Source: Halopseudomonas pachastrellae
Lineage (GTDB): Bacteria; Pseudomonadota; Gammaproteobacteria; Pseudomonadales; Pseudomonadaceae
Direction of reading: 5' to 3'
Length of the DNA: 64,000 nucleotides
Assembly (NCBI RefSeq): GCF_900114765.1
Contig: NZ_FOUD01000005.1
Coordinates: forward strand, 1-64,000
Below are positions 7,851-17,107 of the stretch, piece after piece. Below the pieces are notes generated by a model that did no database searches, was not told the origin of the DNA, and saw only the letters and a program-made list of their open reading frames with translations. A program made the translations under genes and the position numbers. Each line of letters opens with the position of its first letter. The first letter of the stretch is position 1.

Positions 7851-8504
7851 TCAGCGCAGGCTGATAACCGGCCAACCCTGCGCCTGTGCATGGGCGCGCA
7901 GGGTGTCGTCGGGGTCGACGGCGACGGGGTGGTCGACCATGCCCAGCAGCGGCAGGTCGTTGTGCGAGTCGCTGTAGAAGTAGCTGCCTTCCAGCGTGCG
8001 GTTGTTTTCCAGTAGCCAGCGCTCCAGTCGGTTGACCTTGCCGTCGCGGAAGCAGGGGATGTCGGTGGTGCGGCCGGTGTACTGACCGTTGGCGCGCTCG
8101 CACTCGGTGGCCAGCAGCAGGTCGATGCCCAGGTGGCGGGCAATCGGGCCGGTGATAAAGCGGTTGGTGGCGGTGATGATTATCAGGGTGTCACCGGCTT
8201 GGCGGTGGCGTTCGATCAGCGCCTGTGCCTTGGGCAGGACGATGGGCAGGATCTTCTCCTGCATGAATTGCGCGTGCCAGGCATCCAGCTGGCCTTGCGG
8301 GTGCTCGCCCAGTAGTGCCAGACAGAAGTTCAGGTAGACCTGAATATCCAGCTTGCCGGCCAGGTAGTCGTTGAAAAACTGATCATTGCGCGCTTGATAC
8401 TGCTCAGGGTCGACAATCCGGTGGGCGACGATGAATTCGCCCCAGGCGTGGTCGCTGTCCCCGCCAAGCAGGGTGTTGTCGAGGTCAAAGATGGCAAGTG
8501 GCAA
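7851..8504 (-). CDS. HAD-IB family phosphatase (SerB-like)
   Basis: Phosphatase of about 217 residues. Motif I is [21 protein letters not shown] at the very N-terminus, motif II is IIITATNRF, and motif III/IV is [15 protein letters not shown], all as in the HAD subfamily IB that includes SerB. I favour the TTG start at 8504 because GGGAGAG lies just upstream and homologues begin directly at this segment; an in-frame ATG at 8537 would add 11 residues. Substrate unknown. In Pseudomonas this gene lies divergent from rppH-ptsP, as here. Its stop codon lies in the loop of a small hairpin (7844-7859). Confidence 0.85.
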   Translation of the reverse strand: MPLAIFDLDNTLLGGDSDHAWGEFIVAHRIVDPEQYQARNDQFFNDYLAGKLDIQVYLNFCLALLGEHPQGQLDAWHAQFMQEKILPIVLPKAQALIERHRQAGDTLIIITATNRFITGPIARHLGIDLLLATECERANGQYTGRTTDIPCFRDGKVNRLERWLLENNRTLEGSYFYSDSHNDLPLLGMVDHPVAVDPDDTLRAHAQAQGWPVISLR

Positions 8505-8648
8505 GGCAGCTCTCCCGGGCTGTGTAACAGGCTGCATAGAATAAAGCAGTCTGCGCGCATTTGCCCACGCCGAGGAGGCGCTTCCAGAATTGCCGCCCCG
8601 GCGTCCTTTGTGGAACAATGCGGAGGTTACTGTAGAAGGATAGCGGCT

Positions 8649-9137
8649 GTGATTGACCCCGATGGTTTCAGACCCAATGTAGGCATTATCCTGACCAATG
8701 AGTTGGGGCAGGTGCTTTGGGCCAGGCGCATCGGTCAGGACTCCTGGCAGTTCCCGCAGGGCGGGATTCAGCGCAACGAGAGTCCAGAGCAGGCGCTTTA
8801 CCGCGAGCTGCATGAAGAGGTTGGTCTGCTGCCTGCCGATGTCGAAATTCTGGCTTGCACCCGAGGCTGGCTGCGCTACCGATTGCCGCAGCGCCTTATC
8901 CGCAGCCATTCGCAGCCGGTCTGCGTTGGGCAAAAGCAGAAGTGGTTTCTGTTGCGGCTGAAAAGTGAAGATCAGCGCGTGTGCATGACGCGCAGCGCAA
9001 AACCGGAATTCGACGGTTGGCGTTGGGTCAGCTACTGGTATCCTCTGGGACAGGTTGTCCCGTTCAAACGTGATGTTTACCGCCGCGCCATGAAAGAATT
9101 GGCGCCCCGTCTGCTTTCCAGTTTACCGGGTAGTTGA
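8649..9137 (+). CDS. rppH: RppH, RNA 5' pyrophosphohydrolase
   Basis: Nudix hydrolase of 162 residues that removes pyrophosphate from the 5' end of mRNAs and so triggers RNase E-dependent decay. It starts at a GTG (8649) preceded by AAGGA; the product opens [14 protein letters not shown], the classic RppH start. The Nudix box is complete: [23 protein letters not shown] around residues 38-60. The C-terminal QKWFLLRL and the conserved [10 protein letters not shown] segment also fit. Its stop overlaps the ptsP start region, so the two are translationally coupled. Confidence 0.95.
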   Translation: MIDPDGFRPNVGIILTNELGQVLWARRIGQDSWQFPQGGIQRNESPEQALYRELHEEVGLLPADVEILACTRGWLRYRLPQRLIRSHSQPVCVGQKQKWFLLRLKSEDQRVCMTRSAKPEFDGWRWVSYWYPLGQVVPFKRDVYRRAMKELAPRLLSSLPGS

Positions 9138-9139
9138 TG

Positions 9140-11407
9140 ATGCTCAACACGCTCCGCCGTATTGTCCAGGAGGTCAACTCTGCCAGAGATCTGGCAGCGG
9201 CTCTGGACATTATTGTGCAGCGTGTGCGCGAGGCCATGGGCACCGAGGTGTGCTCGGTCTACCTGCTCAACCCGGAGATCGGCCGCTACGTGCTGATGGC
9301 CACCGAAGGTCTGAACAAGGACGCGGTGCGCGCCGTGACCTTGGGCACCAGCGAGGGTCTGATCGGCTATGTCGGCGCTCGCGAGGAGCCGCTCAACCTC
9401 GAAGACGCCGCTTCACACCCCCGTTTCCGTTACTTTGCCGAGACCGGCGAAGAGCGCTTTGCCTCCTTCCTTGGTGTACCCATCATCCACCACCGCCGGG
9501 TGATGGGCGTGCTGGTTGTGCAGCAGAAGGAGCGGCGCCAGTTTGATGAGGGCGAGGAAGCCTTCCTGGTCACCATGAGCGCGCAGCTCGCCGGTGTGAT
9601 TGCCCATGCCGAGGCAACCGGTGCCATTGGCGGGCTCGGCTGGGGTGGTGAGGTGGTACAGGACACCCGCTTCGACGGTGTGGCCGGCGCCCCCGGCATT
9701 GCCATGGGGCACGCGGTGGTGATTCTGCCGCCGGCGGACCTCAAGTCCGTGCCGGACAAGCAGGTGCAGGATGTCGAGGCCGAGGTCGCCCTGTTCCGCC
9801 GGGCGCTGGACGCCGTGCGTGCCGATATGCAGCAGCTGTCCAGCAAGCTGTCGTCGCAGCTCAGGCCGGAAGAACTGGCGCTGTTCGACGTGTATCTGAT
9901 GATGCTTGACGACGCGGCGCTGGGTAACGAAGTAACCAAGATCATTCGCTCCGGCCAGTGGGCCCAGGGCGCACTGCGCGAAGTAGTGCTGGCTCATGTG
10001 ACGCGCTTTGAGCTGATGGACGACCCTTACTTGCGTGAGCGGGCGGCCGACGTCAAGGATTTGGGGCGTCGTATTCTGGCCTATCTGCAGGAAGTGGGTC
10101 GCCAGGAGCTGGTGTTCCCCGACCAGACCATTTTGGTCAGCGAAGAGCTGTCGCCGGTGATGCTGGGGCAGGTGCCCAAGGAGAAGCTGGTCGGTCTGGT
10201 CTCGGTGCTGGGCTCAGGTAGCTCGCACGTCGCCATTCTGGCCCGGGCGATGGGTATCCCGACGGTGATGGGCGCGCTGGACCTGCCCTACACCCGTCTC
10301 GACGGCATGGAGCTGATTGTCGACGGTAACCGGGGAGAGGGCTATTCCAACCCGTCACCCGAGCTGCGTCGCCATTTCCTGGAGCTGGTGCGCGAGGAGC
10401 GTGAGCTGGTTCAGGGGCTGGAGAAGCTGCGCGATGTGCCCTGTGTGACCCTTGACGGCTTCCGTATGCCGTTGATGGTCAACACCGGCCTGCAGGCCGA
10501 TGTGGCGCGCTCGCTGGACCGTGGCGCCGAGGGCGTCGGGCTGTATCGCACCGAAGTGCCCTTCATGATTCAGGATCGTTTCCCGAGCGAGAAGGAGCAG
10601 CAGGCTACCTATCGGGAGCAGCTCGAAGCCTTCCATCCGCTGCCGGTGACCATGCGTTCGCTGGATATCGGTGGTGACAAGGCGCTGACCTACTTCCCCA
10701 TCGATGAAGAAAACCCCTTCCTCGGCTGGCGCGGTATCCGCGTAACGCTGGATCACCCGGAAATCTTTCTGGTGCAGACCCGCGCCATGCTCAAGGCCAG
10801 TCAGGGCCTGAACAACCTGCGCATCATGCTGCCCATGGTCAGTAGCCTGTTTGAGGTGGAAGAGGCGCTGCACCTTATTCACCGAGCCTACAGCGAAGTG
10901 CTGGACGAGGGCGTTGATGTTCCCATGCCGCCGGTCGGGGTGATGATCGAGGTGCCTGCCGCGGTCTATCAGGCGCGCGAGCTGATCCAGATGGTGGATT
11001 TTCTCTCGGTGGGCACCAACGACCTGACCCAGTACCTGCTGGCGGTTGACCGCAACAACCCGCGTGTAGCAGACCTCTATCACTCGCTGCACCCGGCGGT
11101 GTTGCAGGCCTTGATCAAGGTGGCCACGGCCTGCCGGGAAGCGGGCAAGCCCATGAGCGTGTGCGGCGAGATGGCGGGTGACCCGGCAGCGGCGGTGCTG
11201 CTGATGGCGATGGGTTGCGACGCGCTGTCGATGAACGCCACCAACCTGCCGAAGGTGAAGTGGCTGCTGCGTCAGATCAAGCTGACCGACGCCAAGGCGC
11301 TGCTGGACGAGGTGATTGAGCTGGACAACCCGCATCTGGTGCTCAGCACCCTGCACCTTGCCCTGCGCCGCATGGGGCTGGGCAAGGTGCTTAGTCAGCC
11401 GCGTTAA
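9140..11407 (+). CDS. ptsP: PtsP, enzyme I of the nitrogen PTS
   Basis: Phosphoenolpyruvate-protein phosphotransferase of about 755 residues, first enzyme of the PTS-Ntr phosphorelay to NPr and EIIA-Ntr. An N-terminal GAF domain (residues about 15-150, homologous to NifA sensors) precedes the enzyme I module. The phosphohistidine lies in GSGSSHVAILARAMGIPTVMG near residue 358; the PEP-binding barrel contains GVGLYRTEVPFM, MRSLDIGGDK, FLSVGTNDLTQYLL and the catalytic Cys in MSVCGEMAGDP. ATG codons at 9137 and 9140 are both possible; homologues begin MLNTLR. It overlaps or abuts rppH, as in other Pseudomonas. Confidence 0.95.
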   Translation: MLNTLRRIVQEVNSARDLAAALDIIVQRVREAMGTEVCSVYLLNPEIGRYVLMATEGLNKDAVRAVTLGTSEGLIGYVGAREEPLNLEDAASHPRFRYFAETGEERFASFLGVPIIHHRRVMGVLVVQQKERRQFDEGEEAFLVTMSAQLAGVIAHAEATGAIGGLGWGGEVVQDTRFDGVAGAPGIAMGHAVVILPPADLKSVPDKQVQDVEAEVALFRRALDAVRADMQQLSSKLSSQLRPEELALFDVYLMMLDDAALGNEVTKIIRSGQWAQGALREVVLAHVTRFELMDDPYLRERAADVKDLGRRILAYLQEVGRQELVFPDQTILVSEELSPVMLGQVPKEKLVGLVSVLGSGSSHVAILARAMGIPTVMGALDLPYTRLDGMELIVDGNRGEGYSNPSPELRRHFLELVREERELVQGLEKLRDVPCVTLDGFRMPLMVNTGLQADVARSLDRGAEGVGLYRTEVPFMIQDRFPSEKEQQATYREQLEAFHPLPVTMRSLDIGGDKALTYFPIDEENPFLGWRGIRVTLDHPEIFLVQTRAMLKASQGLNNLRIMLPMVSSLFEVEEALHLIHRAYSEVLDEGVDVPMPPVGVMIEVPAAVYQARELIQMVDFLSVGTNDLTQYLLAVDRNNPRVADLYHSLHPAVLQALIKVATACREAGKPMSVCGEMAGDPAAAVLLMAMGCDALSMNATNLPKVKWLLRQIKLTDAKALLDEVIELDNPHLVLSTLHLALRRMGLGKVLSQPR

Positions 11408-11413
11408 TATCTC

Positions 11414-12169
11414 CTAAGCCCACTCGCACAGGCGCTCGCCCTCGGGCTGACCGAGTGGACCAAAGCGTTTTTCAATTAGCTCAATCCCCCCGTCTTGTCC
11501 GATACGCAGCAGGTTGCTGGCGCGGGTGCCGTATTCGCGGTTGCCGGTGATAAAGGCCGGAGCCAGCATGCGCTCCCACTGCTGACTGATACCGGTGGCG
11601 GGTAGTTGCTCATCCGGATAGCTGCGACTGTTGGCCAGCAGGCCCAGCAGGTGTTCGCTGTCGGCGTCGGCCGCTTCGCAGAGCGCGTCGCGCAGGTAGC
11701 CGGTTTTTGGCCAGGGGCTGTCGAGGTCGGCGTTGGACAGACCGTAGACGCCGGGGCCAAGCTCGCGTGGCTGCCCGTCGAGGCTGTTGAGAAACCAGAG
11801 TGCATTGGCATCGCCGACCAGCAGGTTGAAACCGCTGTACTGTTCGCGCTGGGCGGCCAACTGCTGCATAAAGGCCTCGGGTGCTTGTCGGCCCTGCAGG
11901 TAGTCCAGTGGCAATTGGCCCCGCGACAGCGGCGCCTTGGCCGCGCCCGGTGCGCGAATGTTGGTGACGGCGGCAAAGCGCCCGTCACGGGTCACTCCAA
12001 GCCAGGTGCCGCCGGCTTCCAGGTCTCGGCCGGCGAGAAGTTCGGGCTGGTTCAGGTCATCCCACCAGTCCAGTGGGCGGGTGGGGCGGCGGTGGAATTC
12101 ATCACGGTTACCGATCAGGGTCAGACGGTGGTGCTTGGACGTCTGCCAGGCAAAGGCAATCAAACACAT
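11414..12169 (-). CDS. NRDE (TANGO2-like) family protein
   Basis: A 251-residue protein of the NRDE/TANGO2 family. It starts MCLIAFAWQ with a conserved Cys at position 2, and carries the eponymous LIGNRDEFHRRPT near residue 17 and GGTWLGVTRDGRFAAVTNIR near residue 53. The family may be N-terminal nucleophile-type; the biochemical role in bacteria is unclear, and the eukaryotic member is implicated in heme or lipid handling. It is convergent with ptsP, with only 6 bases between stops and no terminator visible there. In Pseudomonas it keeps this place between ptsP and the TauE gene. Confidence 0.85.
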   Translation of the reverse strand: MCLIAFAWQTSKHHRLTLIGNRDEFHRRPTRPLDWWDDLNQPELLAGRDLEAGGTWLGVTRDGRFAAVTNIRAPGAAKAPLSRGQLPLDYLQGRQAPEAFMQQLAAQREQYSGFNLLVGDANALWFLNSLDGQPRELGPGVYGLSNADLDSPWPKTGYLRDALCEAADADSEHLLGLLANSRSYPDEQLPATGISQQWERMLAPAFITGNREYGTRASNLLRIGQDGGIELIEKRFGPLGQPEGERLCEWA

Positions 12170-12310
12170 ATGGCTCTAGGCTCCTTGTTTGTTGTGCCTT
12201 GAGTGTACCTGCTGAGGTCTGCGGCCTGCACGTTTGCGGTGCGCTGACGGGGTGATTTCAGTAGACTAGCCGCTTTGCGCGTCAGGTCCGGCGGCTAGCC
12301 TGGGGGTGTT

Positions 12311-13093
12311 GTGGAGTTTCTGATCTATCTGGTACTGGGCGGCTTTGCCGGCACGCTGGCGGGGCTGTTCGGCGTGGGCGGCGGCATGATTATCGTGCCC
12401 GTGCTGGTCTACAGCTTCTCGCTGCAGGGCATGAACTCCGATGTGCTGACCCACATGGCGGTGGGTACATCGCTGGCGACCATCGTGTTTACCTCAATCA
12501 ACGCGATCCGTGCTCACCATAAGAAAGGTGCCGTGCGTTGGCATTTGTTTGCTTGGCTGACTGTCGGCATCGTGCTGGGTACGGTGCTGGGCGCGCTGAC
12601 AGCCGCGCAGATCAGCGGACCGCTGCTACAGAAGATCATTGGCGTATTCGCCATCTGTGTCGCTATTCAGATGGGCTTTAAGCTGCAGCCCAAGGCGAGC
12701 CTGGGGGAGCCGGGCAAGCCCGTTCTTGGCGTGGCTGGCGGGGTGATCGGCTGGGCATCTGCCATCTTCGGTATTGGCGGGGGCTCGCTGACGGTGCCCT
12801 TTCTGGTCTGGCGCAGCGTGCCTATGCAGCAGGCGGTTGCTACCTCGTCAGCCTGCGGGCTACCGATTGCAGTGGCTGGCGCGTTGTCATTTATTGTTAC
12901 CGGCTGGCATGCAACCGCACTGCCGTCATGGAGTCTGGGGTATGTGTATTTGCCGGCGCTGATCGGCATTGCCGCCACCAGCATGTTGTTCGCCGGCTTT
13001 GGTGCGCGCCTGGCGCATCGGCTATCGCAGGATTTGCTAAAGCGGCTGTTCGCGTTGCTGTTGTTATGTGTTGGACTCAATTTTCTCGTCTAG
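12311..13093 (+). CDS. TauE/SafE-family membrane transporter
   Basis: Integral membrane protein of 260 residues starting at a GTG (12311). It shows the internal duplication of the TauE/SafE family: GGFAGTLAGLFGVGGGMIIVPVL in the first half and GGVIGWASAIFGIGGGSLTVPFL in the second, each followed by a similar AVGTSLATIV / AVATSSACGLPIA segment. About eight hydrophobic helices are visible. Family members export or import small organic or sulfur-containing anions such as sulfite or sulfoacetate; the substrate here is unknown. It is 9 bases upstream of lgt and probably co-transcribed with lgt-thyA-folA. Confidence 0.88.
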   Translation: MEFLIYLVLGGFAGTLAGLFGVGGGMIIVPVLVYSFSLQGMNSDVLTHMAVGTSLATIVFTSINAIRAHHKKGAVRWHLFAWLTVGIVLGTVLGALTAAQISGPLLQKIIGVFAICVAIQMGFKLQPKASLGEPGKPVLGVAGGVIGWASAIFGIGGGSLTVPFLVWRSVPMQQAVATSSACGLPIAVAGALSFIVTGWHATALPSWSLGYVYLPALIGIAATSMLFAGFGARLAHRLSQDLLKRLFALLLLCVGLNFLV

Positions 13094-13102
13094 GAATAGA
13101 GC

Positions 13103-13897
13103 ATGCTGACCTACCCGCAGATTGATCCGGTTGCGCTGGCCATCGGCCCGCTGAAGATCCACTGGTACGGCCTGATGTACCTGATCGGCATTGGTGGCGC
13201 CTGGTGGCTGGCCAAGCGTCGGCTGGCCGACTTCGATCCGACCTGGAGTAAGGAGACCCTGTCCGACCTGGTGTTCTGGGTGGCGCTTGGGGTGATCGCC
13301 GGGGGGCGGCTGGGCTATGTGCTGTTCTACGATCTGCAGGCCTATATCAGCAATCCGCTGCTGATCCTGGAAATCTGGAAGGGCGGCATGTCCTTCCATG
13401 GAGGCCTGCTGGGCGTGCTGCTGGCGCTGCTGTGGTTCTCGCGCAAGCACAACAAGCGGTTCTTCGAGCTGGTCGACTTTGTCGCGCCACTGGTGCCGAT
13501 TGGCCTGGGCGCCGGGCGCATCGGTAACTTCATCAATGCCGAGCTGTGGGGCAAGGCGACCGATCTGCCCTGGGCCATGGTATTCCCGACCGACCCCGCG
13601 CAGTTGGCACGCCACCCCTCGCAGCTGTATCAGTTTGCCCTGGAAGGGGTGGCGCTGTTCACCATCCTCTGGTTCTATTCGCGCAAGCCGCGGCCGACCA
13701 TGGCCGTCAGCGGCCTGTTTGCCATCTGCTACGGCTGTTTCCGCTTTACCGTGGAGTTTGTCCGCGTGCCGGACGAGCAGCTTGGTTACCTGGCCTTCGA
13801 TTGGCTGACCATGGGTCAGCTACTCTGTATTCCCATGATTGTATTTGGCGCCCTGCTAATGGGGCTGGCCTACCGGCGTGAGGGGCGCACCGCATGA
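13103..13897 (+). CDS. lgt: Lgt, prolipoprotein diacylglyceryl transferase
   Basis: Seven-helix inner-membrane enzyme of 264 residues that transfers diacylglycerol from phosphatidylglycerol to the lipobox Cys of prolipoproteins, the first step of lipoprotein maturation. The signature [17 protein letters not shown] lies around residues 134-150, and the [21 protein letters not shown] start and FHGGLLG segments hold conserved functional residues. The stop overlaps the thyA start by 4 bases (ATGA at 13894-13897). The same gene order occurs in many gammaproteobacteria. Confidence 0.96.
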   Translation: MLTYPQIDPVALAIGPLKIHWYGLMYLIGIGGAWWLAKRRLADFDPTWSKETLSDLVFWVALGVIAGGRLGYVLFYDLQAYISNPLLILEIWKGGMSFHGGLLGVLLALLWFSRKHNKRFFELVDFVAPLVPIGLGAGRIGNFINAELWGKATDLPWAMVFPTDPAQLARHPSQLYQFALEGVALFTILWFYSRKPRPTMAVSGLFAICYGCFRFTVEFVRVPDEQLGYLAFDWLTMGQLLCIPMIVFGALLMGLAYRREGRTA

Positions 13898-14688
13898 AAC
13901 AATACCTCGACCTGATGCGCCACGTGCGCGAGAACGGCACCTTCAAGAGCGATCGCACTGGTACCGGCACCTACAGTGTGTTCGGCCACCAGATGCGGTT
14001 TGACTTGGCCGAAGGCTTCCCGCTGGTCACCACCAAAAAGTGTCACCTCAAGTCGATCATCCATGAGCTGCTGTGGTTCCTGCAGGGCGATACGAACATT
14101 CGTTATCTGAAGGAAAATGGCGTTTCCATCTGGGATGAGTGGGCGGATGAAAAGGGTGACTTGGGCCCGGTGTATGGCTACCAGTGGCGCAGCTGGCCGG
14201 CGCCCAATGGCGAGTCGATTGACCAGATCAGCAAGCTGATTGCCATGATCAAGAGTAACCCGGATTCACGCCGCCTGATCGTGTCGGCCTGGAACCCGGC
14301 GCTGGTCGACCAGATGGCGCTGCCGCCCTGTCATGCACTGTTCCAGTTCTATGTGGCAGACGGCAAGCTGAGCTGCCAGCTCTATCAGCGCTCGGCCGAT
14401 ATCTTCCTCGGTGTGCCGTTCAACATTGCCAGCTATGCGCTGCTGACGCTGATGGTGGCCCAGGTCTGCGACCTGCAACCGGGCGAGTTCATCTGGACCG
14501 GTGGTGATTGCCACCTGTACGCTAACCACATCGAGCAGACCGACCTGCAGCTGACGCGCGAGCCGCTGCCGCTGCCGACCATGCAGCTCAACCCCGAGGT
14601 GCGTGACCTCTTTGCCTTCCGCTTTGAAGACTTTGAGTTGCAGGGCTATCAGGCGCACCCGCACATCAAGGCGCCGGTGGCGGTATGA
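13894..14688 (+). CDS. thyA: ThyA, thymidylate synthase
   Basis: Homodimeric enzyme of 264 residues (the same length as E. coli ThyA) that methylates dUMP to dTMP with 5,10-methylene-tetrahydrofolate. The nucleophilic Cys lies in [12 protein letters not shown] near residue 146. Phosphate-binding [11 protein letters not shown] and [23 protein letters not shown] are present, and the C-terminus ends APVAV as in the family. Start and stop both overlap their neighbours (lgt and folA) by 4 bases, which indicates translational coupling and fits the shared folate cycle with FolA. Confidence 0.97.
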   Translation: MKQYLDLMRHVRENGTFKSDRTGTGTYSVFGHQMRFDLAEGFPLVTTKKCHLKSIIHELLWFLQGDTNIRYLKENGVSIWDEWADEKGDLGPVYGYQWRSWPAPNGESIDQISKLIAMIKSNPDSRRLIVSAWNPALVDQMALPPCHALFQFYVADGKLSCQLYQRSADIFLGVPFNIASYALLTLMVAQVCDLQPGEFIWTGGDCHLYANHIEQTDLQLTREPLPLPTMQLNPEVRDLFAFRFEDFELQGYQAHPHIKAPVAV

Positions 14689-15194
14689 GTGAGGTCAAAC
14701 TGGCGCTGATCGCGGCCATGGCGCGCAACCGGGTGATCGGCCGTGACAACGCCATGCCCTGGCATCTGCCGGAGGATCTGCGCTACTTCAAGGCAGCGAC
14801 CTTGGGCAAGCCGATTGTCATGGGCCGCAAAACCTTTGACTCGCTGGGTCGCCCGTTGCCCGGGCGCACCAACATTGTGGTCTCGCGTCAGGCGGATTTA
14901 ACGCTTGATGGCGCGCAGGTGTTTGCGTCCATCGATGACGCACTGAACGCTGCCCGCCAGCAGGCACAGGCCGATGGGGTCGATGAGGTGATGGTTATTG
15001 GTGGCGATAACCTCTATCGCCAGACTCTGGAGCGTGCCGATCGCATCTATCTGACCCGCATTGAGTCGGAGCCTGAGGGCGATGCCTGGTTTCCGGCCTT
15101 TGACGAGCAAGCCTGGGCCGTGGTCAGCGAGCGTGCGGTGGCTGCCGGCGACGGCTATCCAGCGCATGTCTATCAGGTGCTTGAGCGGCGCTGA
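14685..15194 (+). CDS. folA: FolA, dihydrofolate reductase
   Basis: Chromosomal DHFR of 169 residues that regenerates tetrahydrofolate from the dihydrofolate made by ThyA. Visible motifs are [27 protein letters not shown] at the N-terminus (active-site acidic residue in LPEDLRYF), [21 protein letters not shown] (NADPH binding), and [14 protein letters not shown] in the C-terminal half. The ATG overlaps the thyA stop by 4 bases. The following minus-strand gene is convergent, 20 bases away. Confidence 0.96.
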   Translation: MSEVKLALIAAMARNRVIGRDNAMPWHLPEDLRYFKAATLGKPIVMGRKTFDSLGRPLPGRTNIVVSRQADLTLDGAQVFASIDDALNAARQQAQADGVDEVMVIGGDNLYRQTLERADRIYLTRIESEPEGDAWFPAFDEQAWAVVSERAVAAGDGYPAHVYQVLERR

Positions 15195-15214
15195 CCGCGT
15201 CGCCACGCAGGCTG

Positions 15215-16876
15215 TCAGTGCAGGGCGTTCTGGCTGATCAGCTCATCCAGGGTGCGCGGGTGGCCGATCCAGAAGCCCTGTAGCAGGTTGCCGCCCCAGC
15301 GTGACAGCTGGTCGGCAACGCGGGCGTCTTCGACGTAGTTGGCCGCCACCTGCTTGTCCATCTGGCGCGACAGGGTGATCAGGCTCTGTAGGTAGGCGCC
15401 GTGTTCCTCTCCCTTGCTGCCGGTCAGCTCGCGGCTGTCCAGCTTCACCCCTGTGATTGGCAGGCGGCTCAGGTAGCCCAGCGCGCCGTATTCCGAACCG
15501 AAGTGATCCAGCCAGATTTCCACCCCCAGTGCATGCAGCGCCTGACACAGCTTGCTGGCCTGGTTGGCGTGCTTGAGCAGGGTGTCTTCGCGCAGCTCCA
15601 GCTGGATCATCTGCGGTGGCACCCGGCTGCGTTCCAGCAGTTGCTTCAGTTGCTCGGCAAAGCGCGGCTGCTTGAGCTCGCGATCGCTGAGGTTGATCGA
15701 CAGGCGGCACTGAATGCCGGCGTCCAGCCATTGCCTGACGGCCTCCAGTGCCTGCCCAATCACCCAATGGCCCATCGGCAGGATCAGACCGCTGTGTTCG
15801 GCCAGCTTGAGAAAGGCGTCGGGTGTCAGCAGGCCGAGCTGTGGATGCTGCCAGCGCAGCAGCGCTTCCCAGGACACGGTGTCGCCGTTGCGGGTATCGA
15901 CAATCGGCTGATAGTGCAGGCGGAACTGGCCCTCCAGCAGGCCGTGGCGCAGGCCCTGCTCGATGTCCAGATTGTGCCGGGTGGCGGCGTCTTTTTGCGG
16001 GTTGAAGAAGGCGTAGCCGTTGCGACCGTTGGCCTTGGCTCGGTACAGCGCCTGGTCGGCGTGCTGCAGCAATTCGGCGGCGGTGGCGCCGTGGCTGGGG
16101 TAGGTGGCAATGCCCACGCTGGCCGAGACCAGCAGGTGGTGGCCGCTGAGCGTGACCGGCTCGCTCAGGGCGTGAATGATCTTGCTGGCGATCAGCGCAG
16201 CGTCGTTCGGGTCGTGCAGGTCGTTGAGCAGCGCAACAAATTCGTCGCCGCCAATTCGCGCGATCAGGTCATCCTGGCGCATGGTCCGGCGCAGCCGGTT
16301 GGCGATTACGGCCAGCAGCAGGTCGCCCAGGCCGTGACCAAAGCTATCGTTAATCTGCTTGAAGTAATCCAGGTCGATATACAGCAGGGCAAAGCCGGTC
16401 GGGCTGCGCTGGCCGCGCATGATCATGCGGTCCAGTTCCGCTTCCAGCAGGGCACGGTTGCCGAGGCCGGTGAGCGGGTCCTGGCGCGCCATTTCCTGCA
16501 GCTTGCGGCCGCTGTCGCGGCGGCGCTCGGCATTGATCAGGGCACGCTGCAGGCCCTCGCTGCTCAGTGTCTCGCGCGCCAGGACATCGTCTGCGCCTTC
16601 GGCGATTGCGCCGGCGTCGCGCTCGGCGTTGCCATCGTCGCTGATCAGCAGGAACAGGGTGTTTTCGGCGGTGCGCCGTGCTTCGTTCAGCAGGCCAAGG
16701 TCGTTGGGCAGCAAGCAGGCGCTGTAGGGCTGTTGGCTCAGACGCGAGACGGCCTCGCGTGGGCTGGTGCAGATCTCGACCTGCGCCTGTGGCGAAGAGG
16801 AACGACAAAGCCCGAGCAGTTGCTCGCGCTTGGCGGGATTGCTTTCAACCAGCAGTATGGTGCGTGCGGGATCCAT
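15215..16876 (-). CDS. c-di-GMP protein with degenerate receiver, active-type GGDEF and degenerate EAL
   Basis: A 553-residue protein from the ATG at 16876. Residues 1-115 look like a receiver fold (TILLVESNP) without a clear phosphoacceptor Asp. The GGDEF domain is intact at 209-213, with a product-binding I-site RQDD at 200-203 and the expected five-residue spacing, so diguanylate cyclase activity is expected. The EAL domain keeps EALLRW at 337-342, but the DDFG motif reads DHFG at 457-460 and the AEGVE motif reads ANYVE at 512-516. These are metal or catalytic positions, so phosphodiesterase activity is doubtful. It is monocistronic and convergent with folA. Confidence 0.88.
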   Translation of the reverse strand: MDPARTILLVESNPAKREQLLGLCRSSSPQAQVEICTSPREAVSRLSQQPYSACLLPNDLGLLNEARRTAENTLFLLISDDGNAERDAGAIAEGADDVLARETLSSEGLQRALINAERRRDSGRKLQEMARQDPLTGLGNRALLEAELDRMIMRGQRSPTGFALLYIDLDYFKQINDSFGHGLGDLLLAVIANRLRRTMRQDDLIARIGGDEFVALLNDLHDPNDAALIASKIIHALSEPVTLSGHHLLVSASVGIATYPSHGATAAELLQHADQALYRAKANGRNGYAFFNPQKDAATRHNLDIEQGLRHGLLEGQFRLHYQPIVDTRNGDTVSWEALLRWQHPQLGLLTPDAFLKLAEHSGLILPMGHWVIGQALEAVRQWLDAGIQCRLSINLSDRELKQPRFAEQLKQLLERSRVPPQMIQLELREDTLLKHANQASKLCQALHALGVEIWLDHFGSEYGALGYLSRLPITGVKLDSRELTGSKGEEHGAYLQSLITLSRQMDKQVAANYVEDARVADQLSRWGGNLLQGFWIGHPRTLDELISQNALH

Positions 16877-17075
16877 TAGGTGTGCTCTGTTGGGGGAGCT
16901 TGTTATCGTCCATGCACAAATTGTTGACGGCGGTATGTTAACGCCGTCACGGTTTTGTAGCACCTCTGCTGTTGAGTTAGTGGCCGAAATCTCCGACCAG
17001 CGGTATGGCTAAATGCCTTCAGTGTCAATGCGCCGGCTTAAAAAGTGTGCTACGCGCTGAAAGGGCGGAAAGTTG

Positions 17076-17099
17076 GCGCAGGGGCGGGCGCCCCTGCGC
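17076..17099 (-). terminator. Strong GC hairpin just after ilvD
   Basis: GCGCAGGGGC at 17076-17085 pairs with GCCCCTGCGC at 17090-17099 over a 4-base loop, 9 bases past the ilvD stop on the minus strand. There is no T-run, so it may stabilise the 3' end or act with Rho. Between this hairpin and the GGDEF/EAL start at 16876 I see no gene. Confidence 0.5.
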
Positions 17100-17107
17100 A
17101 GGCGGGA

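Noticed and set aside
7738-8103. ORFs across the CTTGCAG array encoding QLAACSL or LQAASCK repeats
   Set aside because: A 7-bp repeat without stop codons opens several frames at once; no ribosome site, and the frames run into the HAD gene antisense.
9134-9139. TTG at 9134 as the ptsP start
   Set aside because: Homologues begin MLNTLR, matching the ATG at 9140; the TTG only adds extra Met codons within the rppH stop overlap.
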